DNA of 30,322 nucleotides from an uncultured Prevotella sp. GTDB taxonomy: Bacteria > Bacteroidota > Bacteroidia > Bacteroidales > Bacteroidaceae. The stretch covers positions 1-30,322 of the forward strand of contig USPK01000015.1 of the NCBI GenBank assembly GCA_900556465.1, in the 5' to 3' direction. This document shows, piece by piece, positions 21,240 through 29,568 of the stretch (position 1 is its first letter; every line of letters begins with the position of its first letter). The notes beneath the pieces were generated by a model that worked only from the letters and a program-made list of their open reading frames with translations, was not told where the DNA came from and did not search any database. A program made the translations under genes and the position numbers.

Positions 21240-22997
21240 CTATTTCTGGTATTTCTGGAGGAAGCTGTCGACGGTCGGGTCGCCGAGCGATTTGGCCTTG
21301 TTGAGGGCGGTAATCGCTTTCTCCTTGTGACCCAGTTCACCGTTGGCGATGCCGATAATCTTATAGCAGTCGGGATTTTCGGGTAGGGTCGTGAGGAGCT
21401 TCTCGCAGACACTGATGGCTTCGTCATACAGTCCTGTCTGGAGGAGTATCAGGGCTTCTTCAATCTTGTAGTTGGGATTTTCCGGGCTCAGGTTGCTGGC
21501 CGTGCGAATGTCGTCGAGGGCCTGCTGGTACATGTGCGCTTTCAGCTCCGCCTGTTCGCGGATGAAGTAGAAGTAGGCGTTCAGGTTTTTCGGGCCGACG
21601 ACGGTCTCGTACTGGTTATAGTCGAAGACGGCCTTGCGGTACTGTCCGGCCTTTTCCAGACGTTGGGCCCGCTGCAACAGGTACTGCGCCGTGGCCGGGG
21701 TGAGCGGTGTCGGCAAGTTGGCAATCACGCTGTCCATCAAGGCAAGGACCTGCAAGCTGTCGCCGCCCGCAAGTTCGAGCGACTGGGCGGCATAGAACCA
21801 CGTCTCGGCCTGTGCCTGGGGCGACCAGTTGTCGTCAAATTGTTTCGTGGTGCAGATTTCGTAGAACTTTTCGTAGGCGCCCTGGAAGTTTTTCTGGCTG
21901 AAGAGGCAACGGCCTTGCTGGAGCAGATAGTTGGGGCTGGGGTTGATGGTCTGGGCCTGAACGGCTTCGCTGAGGGCGCGGTCGAGCGTCCAGTCCTTGT
22001 AGGGCGGCTCGGGTTGGTAAACGGCTTTCTGGAATATGATTTTACTCAACTCGTTGTGGACCTCGTCGGGCTTCATGGTGGCCCCTTCGTTTTCGGACAG
22101 GCTGAGGGCTTGCGTGAAATCTGCCTCGCAGCGGTCGTACTGGCCGTGGTTGGCAAAGAACGTTCCCCGTTGTACGTAGCCTTCCACTTGGTCGGGATAG
22201 GTCGCGATGAAATCGTTGAGCGCCGTTGCCAGCTCGGTCGAATCGGCATTGCCCAACATATATATATAGGTGAGGGCGTCCTTGGCATTGTCGGGGAGAC
22301 CCTTGGGGATGCGGATGGAGCGCAGGTCCGAATTGATGGCACTCGTCGCGTTAATCTTCAGGTTCTGGACAAAGCGGGCGTCGATGGCGCAGGCTTCTTT
22401 GGCACTGTCCTCCACGTTCTGCTGTACGATGGCCACCAGGGTGCCGGCTTCGTTGTATAAGGGGCAGCCCATGTTGGGAGCGGAGTTCTCGGCAGAAATC
22501 TGGTAATACTTGAACTTGTTGTAAGGGTCGGCCTTGGTTACGGTAACGCTCTGGGCCGGGTCCTTCTTGTTGGTGGAATATCTCTTTAGCAACAGTTTTT
22601 CTCCGACTTGGGTGGTCGTGGCCTGGGACAGATCGAAGAATTCGTTCTTCTTTTCGCTGGCGACGCGGAACTTCACCAGGTCGTAGGTGCTGCTGGCTCC
22701 CAGGATGCGGACCACGGGGATTTTGTTGCCTTCGTAGTCGAACACATCGGCGGTCGCTGCATTTTCAAAGAGGGAGTAGGCCGCTACGCCGACGCCGTCT
22801 TCCTGGACGAAGAATCCGTAACCGGAATGGAGGACGGAGCCGTCCTCTTTGTACGTGATGACGTTGAGCATGGCCTTGTATGCTTTCTTGGGCTCGACTT
22901 GCGTAAGGTGGGTGGCGTGACCTTTGGCCGAGGCGGTGGCGGGCGTAGCGGTCAGACCGGCAAAGAGGGAGAAAAGGATGAGCAGAAGTTTATTCAT
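21240..22997 (-). CDS. exported trypsin-fold pseudoprotease with TPR repeats
   Basis: The 585-residue protein has a signal peptide (residues 1-24), a DegP-like trypsin domain at about 40-200, and tetratricopeptide repeats over about 250-585 (for example GYVQRGTFFANHGQYDRCEADFTQAL). The protease fold is recognisable in GYGFFVQEDG, STYDLVKFRV and NMGCPLYNEAGTLVAIV. Of the catalytic triad only Asp106 remains: the His position reads Ser75 (AAYSLF) and the Ser position reads Met176 (PNMGCPL). It is probably a periplasmic or outer-membrane-associated scaffold and not an enzyme. The ATG at 22997 gives a proper signal peptide; the frame runs open upstream into recN. It lies 10 nt after recN. Confidence 0.85.
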   Translation of the reverse strand: MNKLLLILFSLFAGLTATPATASAKGHATHLTQVEPKKAYKAMLNVITYKEDGSVLHSGYGFFVQEDGVGVAAYSLFENAATADVFDYEGNKIPVVRILGASSTYDLVKFRVASEKKNEFFDLSQATTTQVGEKLLLKRYSTNKKDPAQSVTVTKADPYNKFKYYQISAENSAPNMGCPLYNEAGTLVAIVQQNVEDSAKEACAIDARFVQNLKINATSAINSDLRSIRIPKGLPDNAKDALTYIYMLGNADSTELATALNDFIATYPDQVEGYVQRGTFFANHGQYDRCEADFTQALSLSENEGATMKPDEVHNELSKIIFQKAVYQPEPPYKDWTLDRALSEAVQAQTINPSPNYLLQQGRCLFSQKNFQGAYEKFYEICTTKQFDDNWSPQAQAETWFYAAQSLELAGGDSLQVLALMDSVIANLPTPLTPATAQYLLQRAQRLEKAGQYRKAVFDYNQYETVVGPKNLNAYFYFIREQAELKAHMYQQALDDIRTASNLSPENPNYKIEEALILLQTGLYDEAISVCEKLLTTLPENPDCYKIIGIANGELGHKEKAITALNKAKSLGDPTVDSFLQKYQK

Positions 22998-23007
22998 GTT
23001 GGGTGAA

Positions 23008-24666
23008 TTATAGTTTAAGAAGAGATTTCGCATTGTTGAGCGCCGCTTCCGTCATCTGGCTGCCGCTGAGCATATTGGCAATTTCCTGGACGCGTTGCGC
23101 TGGGGTGAGCCGGTCTATGTGGCTGGAGGTGCCGTCTGTCCCCTCCGTCTTGTAGACACGGTAATGGGTGGCGCCGAGTGCGGCGATTTGGGGGAGGTGA
23201 GTGATGCAGATGACCTGGCAAGTCTCCGACATCCTTTGCATGACGAGCCCCATCTTCTCGGCCATGGTTCCGGAAACCCCGGTGTCGATTTCGTCAAAGA
23301 TGATGGTCGGCAGGTGGCGGTAGGTGGTGAGCTGGGCCTTGAGCGATAGCATGAGGCGCGCTATTTCGCCGCCCGATGCGATGAGCGATACGTCCTGCTC
23401 GGGCACGTTCTTGTTGCCGCTGAACAGTAGCGTCGCCTTGTCGAAGCCCGACAAGGACGGCTGCGGGCGGGGCGTAAGCTCGAACCTGAGCCGCGCGTTG
23501 TTCATGCCCAGTTGTCGTAAGGTCTGAAGGATTTGGTTACAGAGCTTGCCGGCGGCGTCTTGCCGGGATGCCGTGAGTTCCTGCCCCAGTTGTTGCAGTT
23601 GGCTTCGGAGTTGCGCGATGCCCTTTTCCTTTTGTGCGATGATTTCGTCGGCTTCCTCGAGGGCGTTGAGGTGGTCCTTCCAGGTGGCCAGTTGGGCGTG
23701 CAGCTCCTCGATGCTGGCGGCGTGGAATCTTTCTTCCAGCCCGTATATCAGGTTGAGGCGGCTGTCCACGTAGGCCAGTCGCTCCGGGTCTAATTCCGTG
23801 CGCTCGAGGGCCCGACTGATTTCTGTCGAGATGTCTTCCAGCTCAATGCGGCAGGTTTCCAGTCTGTCGGCGAGTGCTTGCGCTTCCGCGTGGAGGCATC
23901 CGATGCCGTGGAGGAGGTTTTCCCCTTGTCGCAGTTGGGCAATCAGGCTTTGCTCCGGGTTGTCGAGCAGGTTGGAGGCCTGGAACAGGGCATTCTTGAT
24001 TTCTTCCACGTGGTTGAGCACCTGCGACTCGCTTTCGAGGCTTTCCTGCTCGTCCTTTTCCAATTGTGCCTCTTCGACCTGCCGTATTTTGTGGCGGATG
24101 TAGTCGGCGTCGCCCTTGTCTTGGGTCAACTGGGCCTTGAATTTTTCCAGGGCGTTGCGCTCGTCGTTCCAGGCCCGGTACGTCGTCTGATAGCGCTCGC
24201 GCAACTTTTCATTCCGGGCAACGAGGTCCAGAACATTCAGCAGGAATCCTTCGTTACTCATCAAAAGGTTCTGGTGCTGGGAATGGATGTCGATGATGGC
24301 GGGGCCCAATTCCTTCAGCTTGGCGAGGGCGGCAGGGGTGTCGTTGATGAACGTCCGGCTTTTACCCGTGGCCGTGATTTCCCTACGGACAATACATTCC
24401 TGGCCGTCGAAGTCGATGTCGTTCTCCTGGAAGAAGTTTTCCAGGTTCAGGCCCTCGACGTTGAACGTGCCTTCTACGACGCATTTCGTCGTACCGGCCT
24501 TAATCGCTCTCGCTTCGGCGCGCTGGCCGAGCAAGAGACCGATGGCGCCGAGGATAATGCTCTTGCCGGCGCCGGTTTCTCCCGTAATGACGGAGAATCC
24601 GGCCGTGAAGTCGATATCCAGCTCCTCAATCAGGGCATAATTGGAAATATGTAGATTCAGTAGCAT
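23008..24666 (-). CDS. recN: DNA repair protein RecN
   Basis: RecN is an SMC-like ATPase that acts early in double-strand break repair. The 552-residue protein has the Walker A motif GETGAGKS near residues 29-36, ATP-head residues LLLGQRAEARAI, a long central coiled coil (about 160-360, rich in Glu, Gln and Leu), an ABC signature region (LIASGGEIARLMLSLK), Walker B IIFDEIDTGVSG and the ICITHLPQIAALG switch. Length and order match the family. It starts 6 nt after the DUF4835 stop and is followed 10 nt later by the TPR gene, so it is mid-operon. No LexA site is evident nearby. Confidence 0.97.
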   Translation of the reverse strand: MLLNLHISNYALIEELDIDFTAGFSVITGETGAGKSIILGAIGLLLGQRAEARAIKAGTTKCVVEGTFNVEGLNLENFFQENDIDFDGQECIVRREITATGKSRTFINDTPAALAKLKELGPAIIDIHSQHQNLLMSNEGFLLNVLDLVARNEKLRERYQTTYRAWNDERNALEKFKAQLTQDKGDADYIRHKIRQVEEAQLEKDEQESLESESQVLNHVEEIKNALFQASNLLDNPEQSLIAQLRQGENLLHGIGCLHAEAQALADRLETCRIELEDISTEISRALERTELDPERLAYVDSRLNLIYGLEERFHAASIEELHAQLATWKDHLNALEEADEIIAQKEKGIAQLRSQLQQLGQELTASRQDAAGKLCNQILQTLRQLGMNNARLRFELTPRPQPSLSGFDKATLLFSGNKNVPEQDVSLIASGGEIARLMLSLKAQLTTYRHLPTIIFDEIDTGVSGTMAEKMGLVMQRMSETCQVICITHLPQIAALGATHYRVYKTEGTDGTSSHIDRLTPAQRVQEIANMLSGSQMTEAALNNAKSLLKL

Positions 24667-24672
24667 GATGTT

Positions 24673-25584
24673 TCACTTCAATTGATTCCAGTATCGGCTG
24701 AGTGAGGCGTTGATACTCATCAGTGTTTCGTAGACGCCCTCCTTGTCTTGCGATGTCCCCTTGCCCTTGTAGATGTTGACGAGCTCGTCGCGCTTGAAGT
24801 CGGTAAACATTTGCGGGAGCATCGACATGGGCTTGTTGTCGTGCGTTTGTTTCAGCAGCTCGATGGCTTCAGTAATGGAGGCCCGGCCACGGTCTGGATT
24901 TTCGGCCATGGTGTCCATACCTTCGCGGTAGTATTTGTATTGCAGTTGCCGGAAGGTCTCCATTCCGCTGTCCAGGTAATCGTTGATAACGGCGTAGCGA
25001 TTCTTGCTGTCGTCGAAGGCTTTCCATCCCTTGCCCGACAGCTCCAGCCCCTGCGCATTGTTGGTAATGGTCTGGGCGGTCCGAAGTACGTCGGTCCCTC
25101 CTAACGGAGACATGGTGTCCATGTCCCAACCGATGACGAGGTAAGCATAGTAAGCCGCCAGGGCCGTCAAGTCGTTGTCTATCACGTCTGCCCGGAATTC
25201 GAGCTGGTCGAACTCGCGGAAGGAAAAGTTAAAGCTGGCGTCCGTGATGGCCAATACGGTTGTGGTATAGGTCGAGTTGAACACGGGGCGCTGGCTCTGA
25301 AGGGTGAGCGTACATTCAAAGGAGTTGGCGGCCTCGTCGTATTTGGTCACCTGGATATTGAAGTTGCAGTTGATGCGCTCGTTACGGTTGAACTGCATGT
25401 TCGTCCACTGGCGCTCATTGAGAAAGCTCGTGAGCGCCGTTTCCAGGTTGTCGAAGACGCTGACATTGGTCCCCTGAATCTGCTGGTGATTGATGGTGAC
25501 TTTCGCGTTCAGCTCCTGGGCCCCGGCACGTATGGACGTGCAGAGCAGCAGGCAGACGGAAATTATGGTACTAAGATATCGCAT
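24673..25584 (-). CDS. DUF4835 family protein, exported
   Basis: The 303-residue protein has a signal peptide (residues 1-22, ending IRAGA) and then the DUF4835 fold. Family landmarks are ELNAKVTINHQQIQGTNVSVFDNLE at the N-terminus and FREFDQLEFRADVIDNDLTALAAYYAYLVIGWDMDT in the middle. The family is nearly always between coaBC and recN in Bacteroidota, as here. I recall it being linked in some annotations to type IX secretion (PorD), but the sequence alone does not show this. Its start overlaps the end of coaBC by 22 nt. Confidence 0.9.
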   Translation of the reverse strand: MRYLSTIISVCLLLCTSIRAGAQELNAKVTINHQQIQGTNVSVFDNLETALTSFLNERQWTNMQFNRNERINCNFNIQVTKYDEAANSFECTLTLQSQRPVFNSTYTTTVLAITDASFNFSFREFDQLEFRADVIDNDLTALAAYYAYLVIGWDMDTMSPLGGTDVLRTAQTITNNAQGLELSGKGWKAFDDSKNRYAVINDYLDSGMETFRQLQYKYYREGMDTMAENPDRGRASITEAIELLKQTHDNKPMSMLPQMFTDFKRDELVNIYKGKGTSQDKEGVYETLMSINASLSRYWNQLK

Positions 25585-26777
25585 AGATGGGCTACTATGT
25601 CCTCGGCCACCTCCTGTTTTGATTTCAAGGGAAATTCAAGTTCGGCGTCGGCGGATAGTATCGTGATTTTGTTGGTGTCGCAGGCGAAGCCGGCCCCCGG
25701 GTCGCGGAGCGAATTGAGTACGATGAAGTCCAGATTCTTCCGTTGCAGCTTGCTTCTGGCATTATCCTTCTCGTTCTGAGTTTCCAGGGCAAAACCTACG
25801 AGGCGTTGTCCCGGCCGCTTGCTTCGTCCGAGGGTGGCGGCAATGTCCTGGGTCGGTTTCAGCGGAATATTCAGGTTTTCCGATTCCCGTTTGATTTTTT
25901 CTTCTGCGGTATGGAGCGGTGTGTAGTCGGCTACGGCGGCGGAGAGGATGGCCGCATCCATTTCGGAGAAAAGCGTAGTCGCGGCGTCAAACATTTCCTG
26001 GGCGGAGGTCACGTCCGTACGGTGAATGAGCGGGTCCGATACGGTCAGGGCGACCGGGCCGGTGACCAGCTCCACGCGGGCACCCTGACGGGCACAGGCC
26101 CGAGCCAGTGCGAATCCCATCTTTCCCGTCGAATAGTTTCCGATATAGCGGACGGGGTCTATCTGCTCGTGCGTGGGGCCGGCCGTAATGAGAATGCGCT
26201 TGCCTTTCAGTCTTTGCGACGTGGAGAAGAAACGCACGAGTTGGCGGAATATTTCTTCCGGCTCCTCCATCCGTCCCTTCCCGACGAGGTGGCTGGCCAG
26301 TTCTCCCGTGGCCGGTTCTATGATGACGTTGCCATACGTGCGCAGCTTTTCCAGATTGGCCTGCGTGGAAGGGTGAGCGTACATGTCGAGGTCCATCGCC
26401 GGGGCTATAAATACGGGCGCTTTCATCGACAGGTAAGTCGTAATCAGCATGTTGTCGGCCACACCGTTGGCCATTTTCCCAATAGTCGAAGCCGTTGCCG
26501 GGGCTATGACCATCGCATCGGCCCATTGCCCCAGACTGACATGGCTATGCCACGTGCCGTCGCGCTGCGAGAAAAAGTCGCTGATCACCGGGTGCGAGGT
26601 CAGGGCCGACAGGGTGATGGGCGTGATGAATTCCTTTCCGGCCGGCGTGATGACGACCTGGACCTCGGCGCCCGCTTTCACCAGCAGCCGGATCAGGAGG
26701 CAGGCCTTGTAGGCCGCGATGCTTCCCGTGATGCCCAGGACGATGTGCTTCCCCTCCAGTTCTTTGAACGTTTCCAT
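25563..26777 (-). CDS. coaBC: bifunctional coenzyme A biosynthesis protein CoaBC
   Basis: The protein carries out two steps of CoA synthesis: it joins phosphopantothenate to cysteine (CoaB) and decarboxylates the product (CoaC). The N-terminal flavoprotein half (residues 1-180) has GITGSIAAYKA, the SHVSLGQWADAMVIAPATA block around the catalytic His, and APAMDLDMYAHP. The last is the PAMN motif with Asp in place of the usual Asn, which I believe is common in this phylum. The CoaB half has ITAGPTHEQIDPVRYIGNYSTGKMG and the lysine-containing NSLRDPGAGFACDTNKI. It follows the exonuclease gene by 12 nt. Confidence 0.96.
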   Translation of the reverse strand: METFKELEGKHIVLGITGSIAAYKACLLIRLLVKAGAEVQVVITPAGKEFITPITLSALTSHPVISDFFSQRDGTWHSHVSLGQWADAMVIAPATASTIGKMANGVADNMLITTYLSMKAPVFIAPAMDLDMYAHPSTQANLEKLRTYGNVIIEPATGELASHLVGKGRMEEPEEIFRQLVRFFSTSQRLKGKRILITAGPTHEQIDPVRYIGNYSTGKMGFALARACARQGARVELVTGPVALTVSDPLIHRTDVTSAQEMFDAATTLFSEMDAAILSAAVADYTPLHTAEEKIKRESENLNIPLKPTQDIAATLGRSKRPGQRLVGFALETQNEKDNARSKLQRKNLDFIVLNSLRDPGAGFACDTNKITILSADAELEFPLKSKQEVAEDIVAHLCDILVP

Positions 26778-26789
26778 ATTGGCTCCTGA

Positions 26790-27557
26790 TTATCCGATGT
26801 ATTTGAGTTTCAAGCGTTGGAAGGTCTGCTTCGTGTTCTGCGTAAAGTCTCCCTGCATGATCCAGGCAAAGTAGCCCGGGTCGCGGCGCAGCACGTCGGC
26901 CACGGCATGCCCTTTGTACTTCCCGAAATTGATGGTCTCCACGCCGTTGTCGTTTAGGACGATGCGCCCGGCCAGGTCCACGTTGCGGTTACGCCGCGAG
27001 AAGTCGGACAGAAAACCCACGTCGTTCTTCAGGTCGTTGGGGTAGTGCGCCAGTTGCCCGAGCAGCACTTCGTAGGTGGCGCGGGTGTCCGCCATGGCCG
27101 TGTGGGCGTTGGTCAGTTCCTTGTTACAATAGAACTTGTAGGCCGTGGCCAGATTCCGGCGTTCCATCTTGTGGTAAATATTCTGCACGTCGATGAACTG
27201 TGCCTTGCTGAAGTCGAAGTTAATGCCGGCGCGCAGGAACTCTTCCGCCAGCATCGGGATGTCAAAGAAATTGGAGTTGAAGCCGGCGAAGTCGCAGTCC
27301 TGGAAGGTGGCGGCCAGTTCGGCCGCCTTATCCTTGAAATGCGGGCAGTCGGCCACGTCCTCGTCCTTGATGCCGTTCACGGCCGAGGCCTCGGCCGAGA
27401 TGGGAATGCCCGGGTTGAAGCGCAGCGTTTGCGACTCCTCCTTGCCGCCGGGAAAGATTTTGATGTAACTCAGTTCGACGATGCGGTCCGAGGCCGTATT
27501 GAGGCCCGTCGCCTCGATGTCGAAAAATATTAAGGGTCTGGTTAAATTCAGATTCAT
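26790..27557 (-). CDS. DnaQ-like DEDDh 3'-5' exonuclease
   Basis: The 255-residue protein has the exonuclease motifs in order: FFDIEATGLN (first Asp and Glu), FAGFNSNFFDIPML (second Asp) and HTAMADTRAT (His and last Asp). The C-terminal region (about 200-255) contains FGKYKGHAVADVLRRDPGYFAWIMQGDF, a small extra domain found in several exonucleases of this type. It may proofread for DNA polymerase III or act in repair; being next to the clamp gene favours a link to replication. The ATG at 27557 directly precedes the conserved N-terminus. A terminator-like hairpin separates it from dnaN. Confidence 0.88.
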   Translation of the reverse strand: MNLNLTRPLIFFDIEATGLNTASDRIVELSYIKIFPGGKEESQTLRFNPGIPISAEASAVNGIKDEDVADCPHFKDKAAELAATFQDCDFAGFNSNFFDIPMLAEEFLRAGINFDFSKAQFIDVQNIYHKMERRNLATAYKFYCNKELTNAHTAMADTRATYEVLLGQLAHYPNDLKNDVGFLSDFSRRNRNVDLAGRIVLNDNGVETINFGKYKGHAVADVLRRDPGYFAWIMQGDFTQNTKQTFQRLKLKYIG

Positions 27558-27564
27558 GATATTC

Positions 27565-27606
27565 AAAAAGTCAGCCCGTGAGGCCACAGCGCTGCGGCCT
27601 CACGGG
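27565..27606 (-). terminator. intrinsic terminator or attenuator between dnaN and the exonuclease gene
   Basis: CCCGTGAGGCC at 27575-27585 pairs exactly with GGCCTCACGGG at 27596-27606 with a 10-nt loop. On the minus strand it is followed by five T at 27569-27565. No promoter box is seen after it, so the downstream genes need readthrough or an undetected promoter. Confidence 0.8.
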
Positions 27607-27624
27607 TAGGGTTCAGTTTCCGGG

Positions 27625-28749
27625 TTATTCGTTGAGCACCATCGGCATGAGGAGCATCTGCACCACTTCGCCTTCGGGCTGGATGGCCGGAACGATGACG
27701 CCGGCACGGCTTGCGTCGGCCAGCTTGATGATGACTTCTTCGCTTTCCAGATTGTTGAGCAATTCCATGAGATAAGTTCCCTTGAAACCGATGCTCATGG
27801 GGATGCCCGTGTATTCGCAGAGCAGCGACTCCTCGGCCGACATGGAGAAGTCTACATCCTGGCTGGAGATGACCATGCGGCCCGGCTCCATGCGCAGTTT
27901 GATGAGGGCGCTGTAGGCGCTCGAGAAAATCAGGACGCGGCGCAGGGCGCTCAGCAGTGCCGCCCGGTTAATGGTGATGCAGTTCGGGTTGTTGGCCGGA
28001 ATGACGCTGTTGTAGTTGGGATAGTGCCCCTCGATGAGGCGGCAGTTCAGGACGTAGGTCTCCGTAGAGACAATGGCGTTGCGCTGTCCGAAGCGGATGG
28101 ACGCCTCCCCGTTCTCTTTCGCCAGGATGTTTTTCAGCAGCGTGGCCGGCTTTTTGGGCAGGATGAAGTTGCCGGCCTGAGAGGTCTGGATGTTGGTCGT
28201 GCGGCCGCAGGCCAGTTTGTGTCCGTCGCTCGCTACGATGGTCAGACTGTCGGAGGCTACGTCGAAGTACACGCCGTTCATGACGGGGCGCAGGGTGTCG
28301 TCGGCCGTCGCGAAGAGGGCACGCCCCAGTCCGCTTTGCAGTAAGGCCACGTCCAGGGTCAGGGTAGTCATGTTTTCCTCCGCTTCGGGGAGAACGGGGT
28401 ATTCGTCGGCCGGCTGGCCCATGAAGTTATACTTTCCGTTCTGGTACTCGATGGTGATCTCGAGCGACTGGTCGTTGACATAACACTCCAACGGCTGTTC
28501 CGGAATTTCCTTCATGGCGTCCTGAATCGTTTTGGCGTTGACGGCAAAGCGTATATCGGCGTCGCATTCTACGAGGTCCACCCACGTTGTCAGCGTCGTT
28601 TCGTTGTCCGAGGCAGTGAGGGTCAGCTTGTTCCCCTTGATTTCGAACAGGAAGCAGTCCAGGATGGGCAGATTGTTCTTGGAGGCAATGACGCGGCCCG
28701 TAGCTTGCAGGCGGGCGGAAAGCACGGAACTTGAGATAGTAAACTTCAT
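27625..28749 (-). CDS. dnaN: DNA polymerase III sliding clamp (beta subunit)
   Basis: DnaN forms the ring that holds the replicative polymerase on DNA and recruits repair enzymes. The 374-residue length and start (MKFTISSSVLSARLQATGRVI) are typical, and the three-fold repeated clamp domains are about residues 1-120, 130-250 and 252-374. Family blocks are TLTASDNETTL, VASDGHKLA, EGHYPNYNSVIP and the C-terminal VQMLLMPMVLNE ending the partner-binding pocket. It heads the long minus-strand gene run and diverges from the DUF3127 gene. Confidence 0.97.
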   Translation of the reverse strand: MKFTISSSVLSARLQATGRVIASKNNLPILDCFLFEIKGNKLTLTASDNETTLTTWVDLVECDADIRFAVNAKTIQDAMKEIPEQPLECYVNDQSLEITIEYQNGKYNFMGQPADEYPVLPEAEENMTTLTLDVALLQSGLGRALFATADDTLRPVMNGVYFDVASDSLTIVASDGHKLACGRTTNIQTSQAGNFILPKKPATLLKNILAKENGEASIRFGQRNAIVSTETYVLNCRLIEGHYPNYNSVIPANNPNCITINRAALLSALRRVLIFSSAYSALIKLRMEPGRMVISSQDVDFSMSAEESLLCEYTGIPMSIGFKGTYLMELLNNLESEEVIIKLADASRAGVIVPAIQPEGEVVQMLLMPMVLNE

Positions 28750-28797
28750 ACGTATTTTTTCCTTTATTGATTGTCAGAACAGTTTAATTCTATGGGA

Positions 28798-28805
28798 CAA
28801 AAGTA
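28798..28805 (-). promoter_or_regulatory. -7 box for dnaN
   Basis: TACTTTTG on the minus strand, 48 nt before the dnaN ATG. No clear -33 TTTG. It presumably drives the whole run from dnaN onward, subject to the downstream terminator. Confidence 0.6.
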
Positions 28806-28953
28806 CGGAAAAAATATGGATTGGCGTATGGCACGGCTTTAATTTTAGTTGACTGCCGGCGGCGGCTCCGGTCTGTGGCGCTCCGGGAAGAAATGGCGCG
28901 GACTTTTGGAACTTTTTCTTAACAAAAAGTCGTTATGGTTGAAAAGAAAGTCG

Positions 28954-28961
28954 TAATTTCG
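28954..28961 (+). promoter_or_regulatory. near-consensus -7 box for the DUF3127 gene
   Basis: TAATTTCG differs from TAnnTTTG at one base and lies 28 nt before the ATG. No -33 box is apparent. Confidence 0.4.
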
Positions 28962-28989
28962 CCTCCAAATTCTCAAATCAACAAGAAAT

Positions 28990-29415
28990 ATGGATATTAC
29001 AGGGAAAATCATCGCGGCCCTCACTCCGCGCTCCGGCACTTCCAACCGCACGGGCAATACGTGGAAATCACAGGATTTCGTTATCGAGACGCACGAGCAG
29101 TATCCGCGCAAGTGTGTCTTCACCGTTTTCGGCGAGGACCGCTTGCGGGAGATGAATCTTCAGGTTGGTGCTGAAGTCACGGTGTCTATGGACATCGACG
29201 CGCACGAATACAACGGCCGCTGGTATAACGACATTCGGGCCTGGCGTGCGGTTCCGGCACAGCCTGCCGGAGGCGTTGCCCCCGCAGCCCCTGCGGCGCA
29301 GCCTTACAGTGCACCCGCTCCCGCCGCTGCTCCTGCTCCGACGGCGGCCGACGACCCGTTTGGCGCGGCGGCCAGTGGAGCCGGCGATACGGCCGTCGAC
29401 GACCTCCCGTTCTGA
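28990..29415 (+). CDS. DUF3127 protein with SSB-like acidic C-terminal tip
   Basis: The 141-residue protein has a compact N-terminal DUF3127 domain (about residues 1-87), beta-rich and likely OB-like, beginning MDITGKIIAALTPRSGTS and ending NGRWYNDIRAWRAV. A linker of mostly Ala and Pro (about 88-130) follows. The protein ends VDDLPF, which matches the acidic hydrophobic tip by which single-strand DNA-binding protein recruits repair and replication factors. The layout of folded domain, disordered linker and DDLPF tip is thus SSB-like. The family has no firm function. It diverges from dnaN and ends before a clear terminator. Confidence 0.88.
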   Translation: MDITGKIIAALTPRSGTSNRTGNTWKSQDFVIETHEQYPRKCVFTVFGEDRLREMNLQVGAEVTVSMDIDAHEYNGRWYNDIRAWRAVPAQPAGGVAPAAPAAQPYSAPAPAAAPAPTAADDPFGAAASGAGDTAVDDLPF

Positions 29416-29490
29416 CGGCGGGCGCCGTCCGTCCCTGCTTTCAGGGCGCGGGCCGCAAGGTCCACGGGGCTTCGCGTGCCTCCATGCTAT

Positions 29491-29541
29491 TTGGCAGAAA
29501 GTGCTGTGGAAAAAACATCCTGGCCTTCTGCCAATTTTTTT
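29491..29541 (+). terminator. terminator after the DUF3127 gene
   Basis: TTGGCAGAA at 29491-29499 pairs exactly with TTCTGCCAA at 29526-29534 and is followed by seven T. The 26-nt loop can form a small inner stem. It ends 27 nt before the mtgA start codon. Confidence 0.75.
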
Positions 29542-29568
29542 ATTGACTGAAACCTCCATCCCTTTACC

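Noticed and set aside
19586..28805. Whole run as a novel defence island
   Set aside because: dnaN, exonuclease, coaBC, DUF4835 and recN in this order are a common housekeeping arrangement in Bacteroidota. No nuclease, toxin or mobile-element markers suggest defence.
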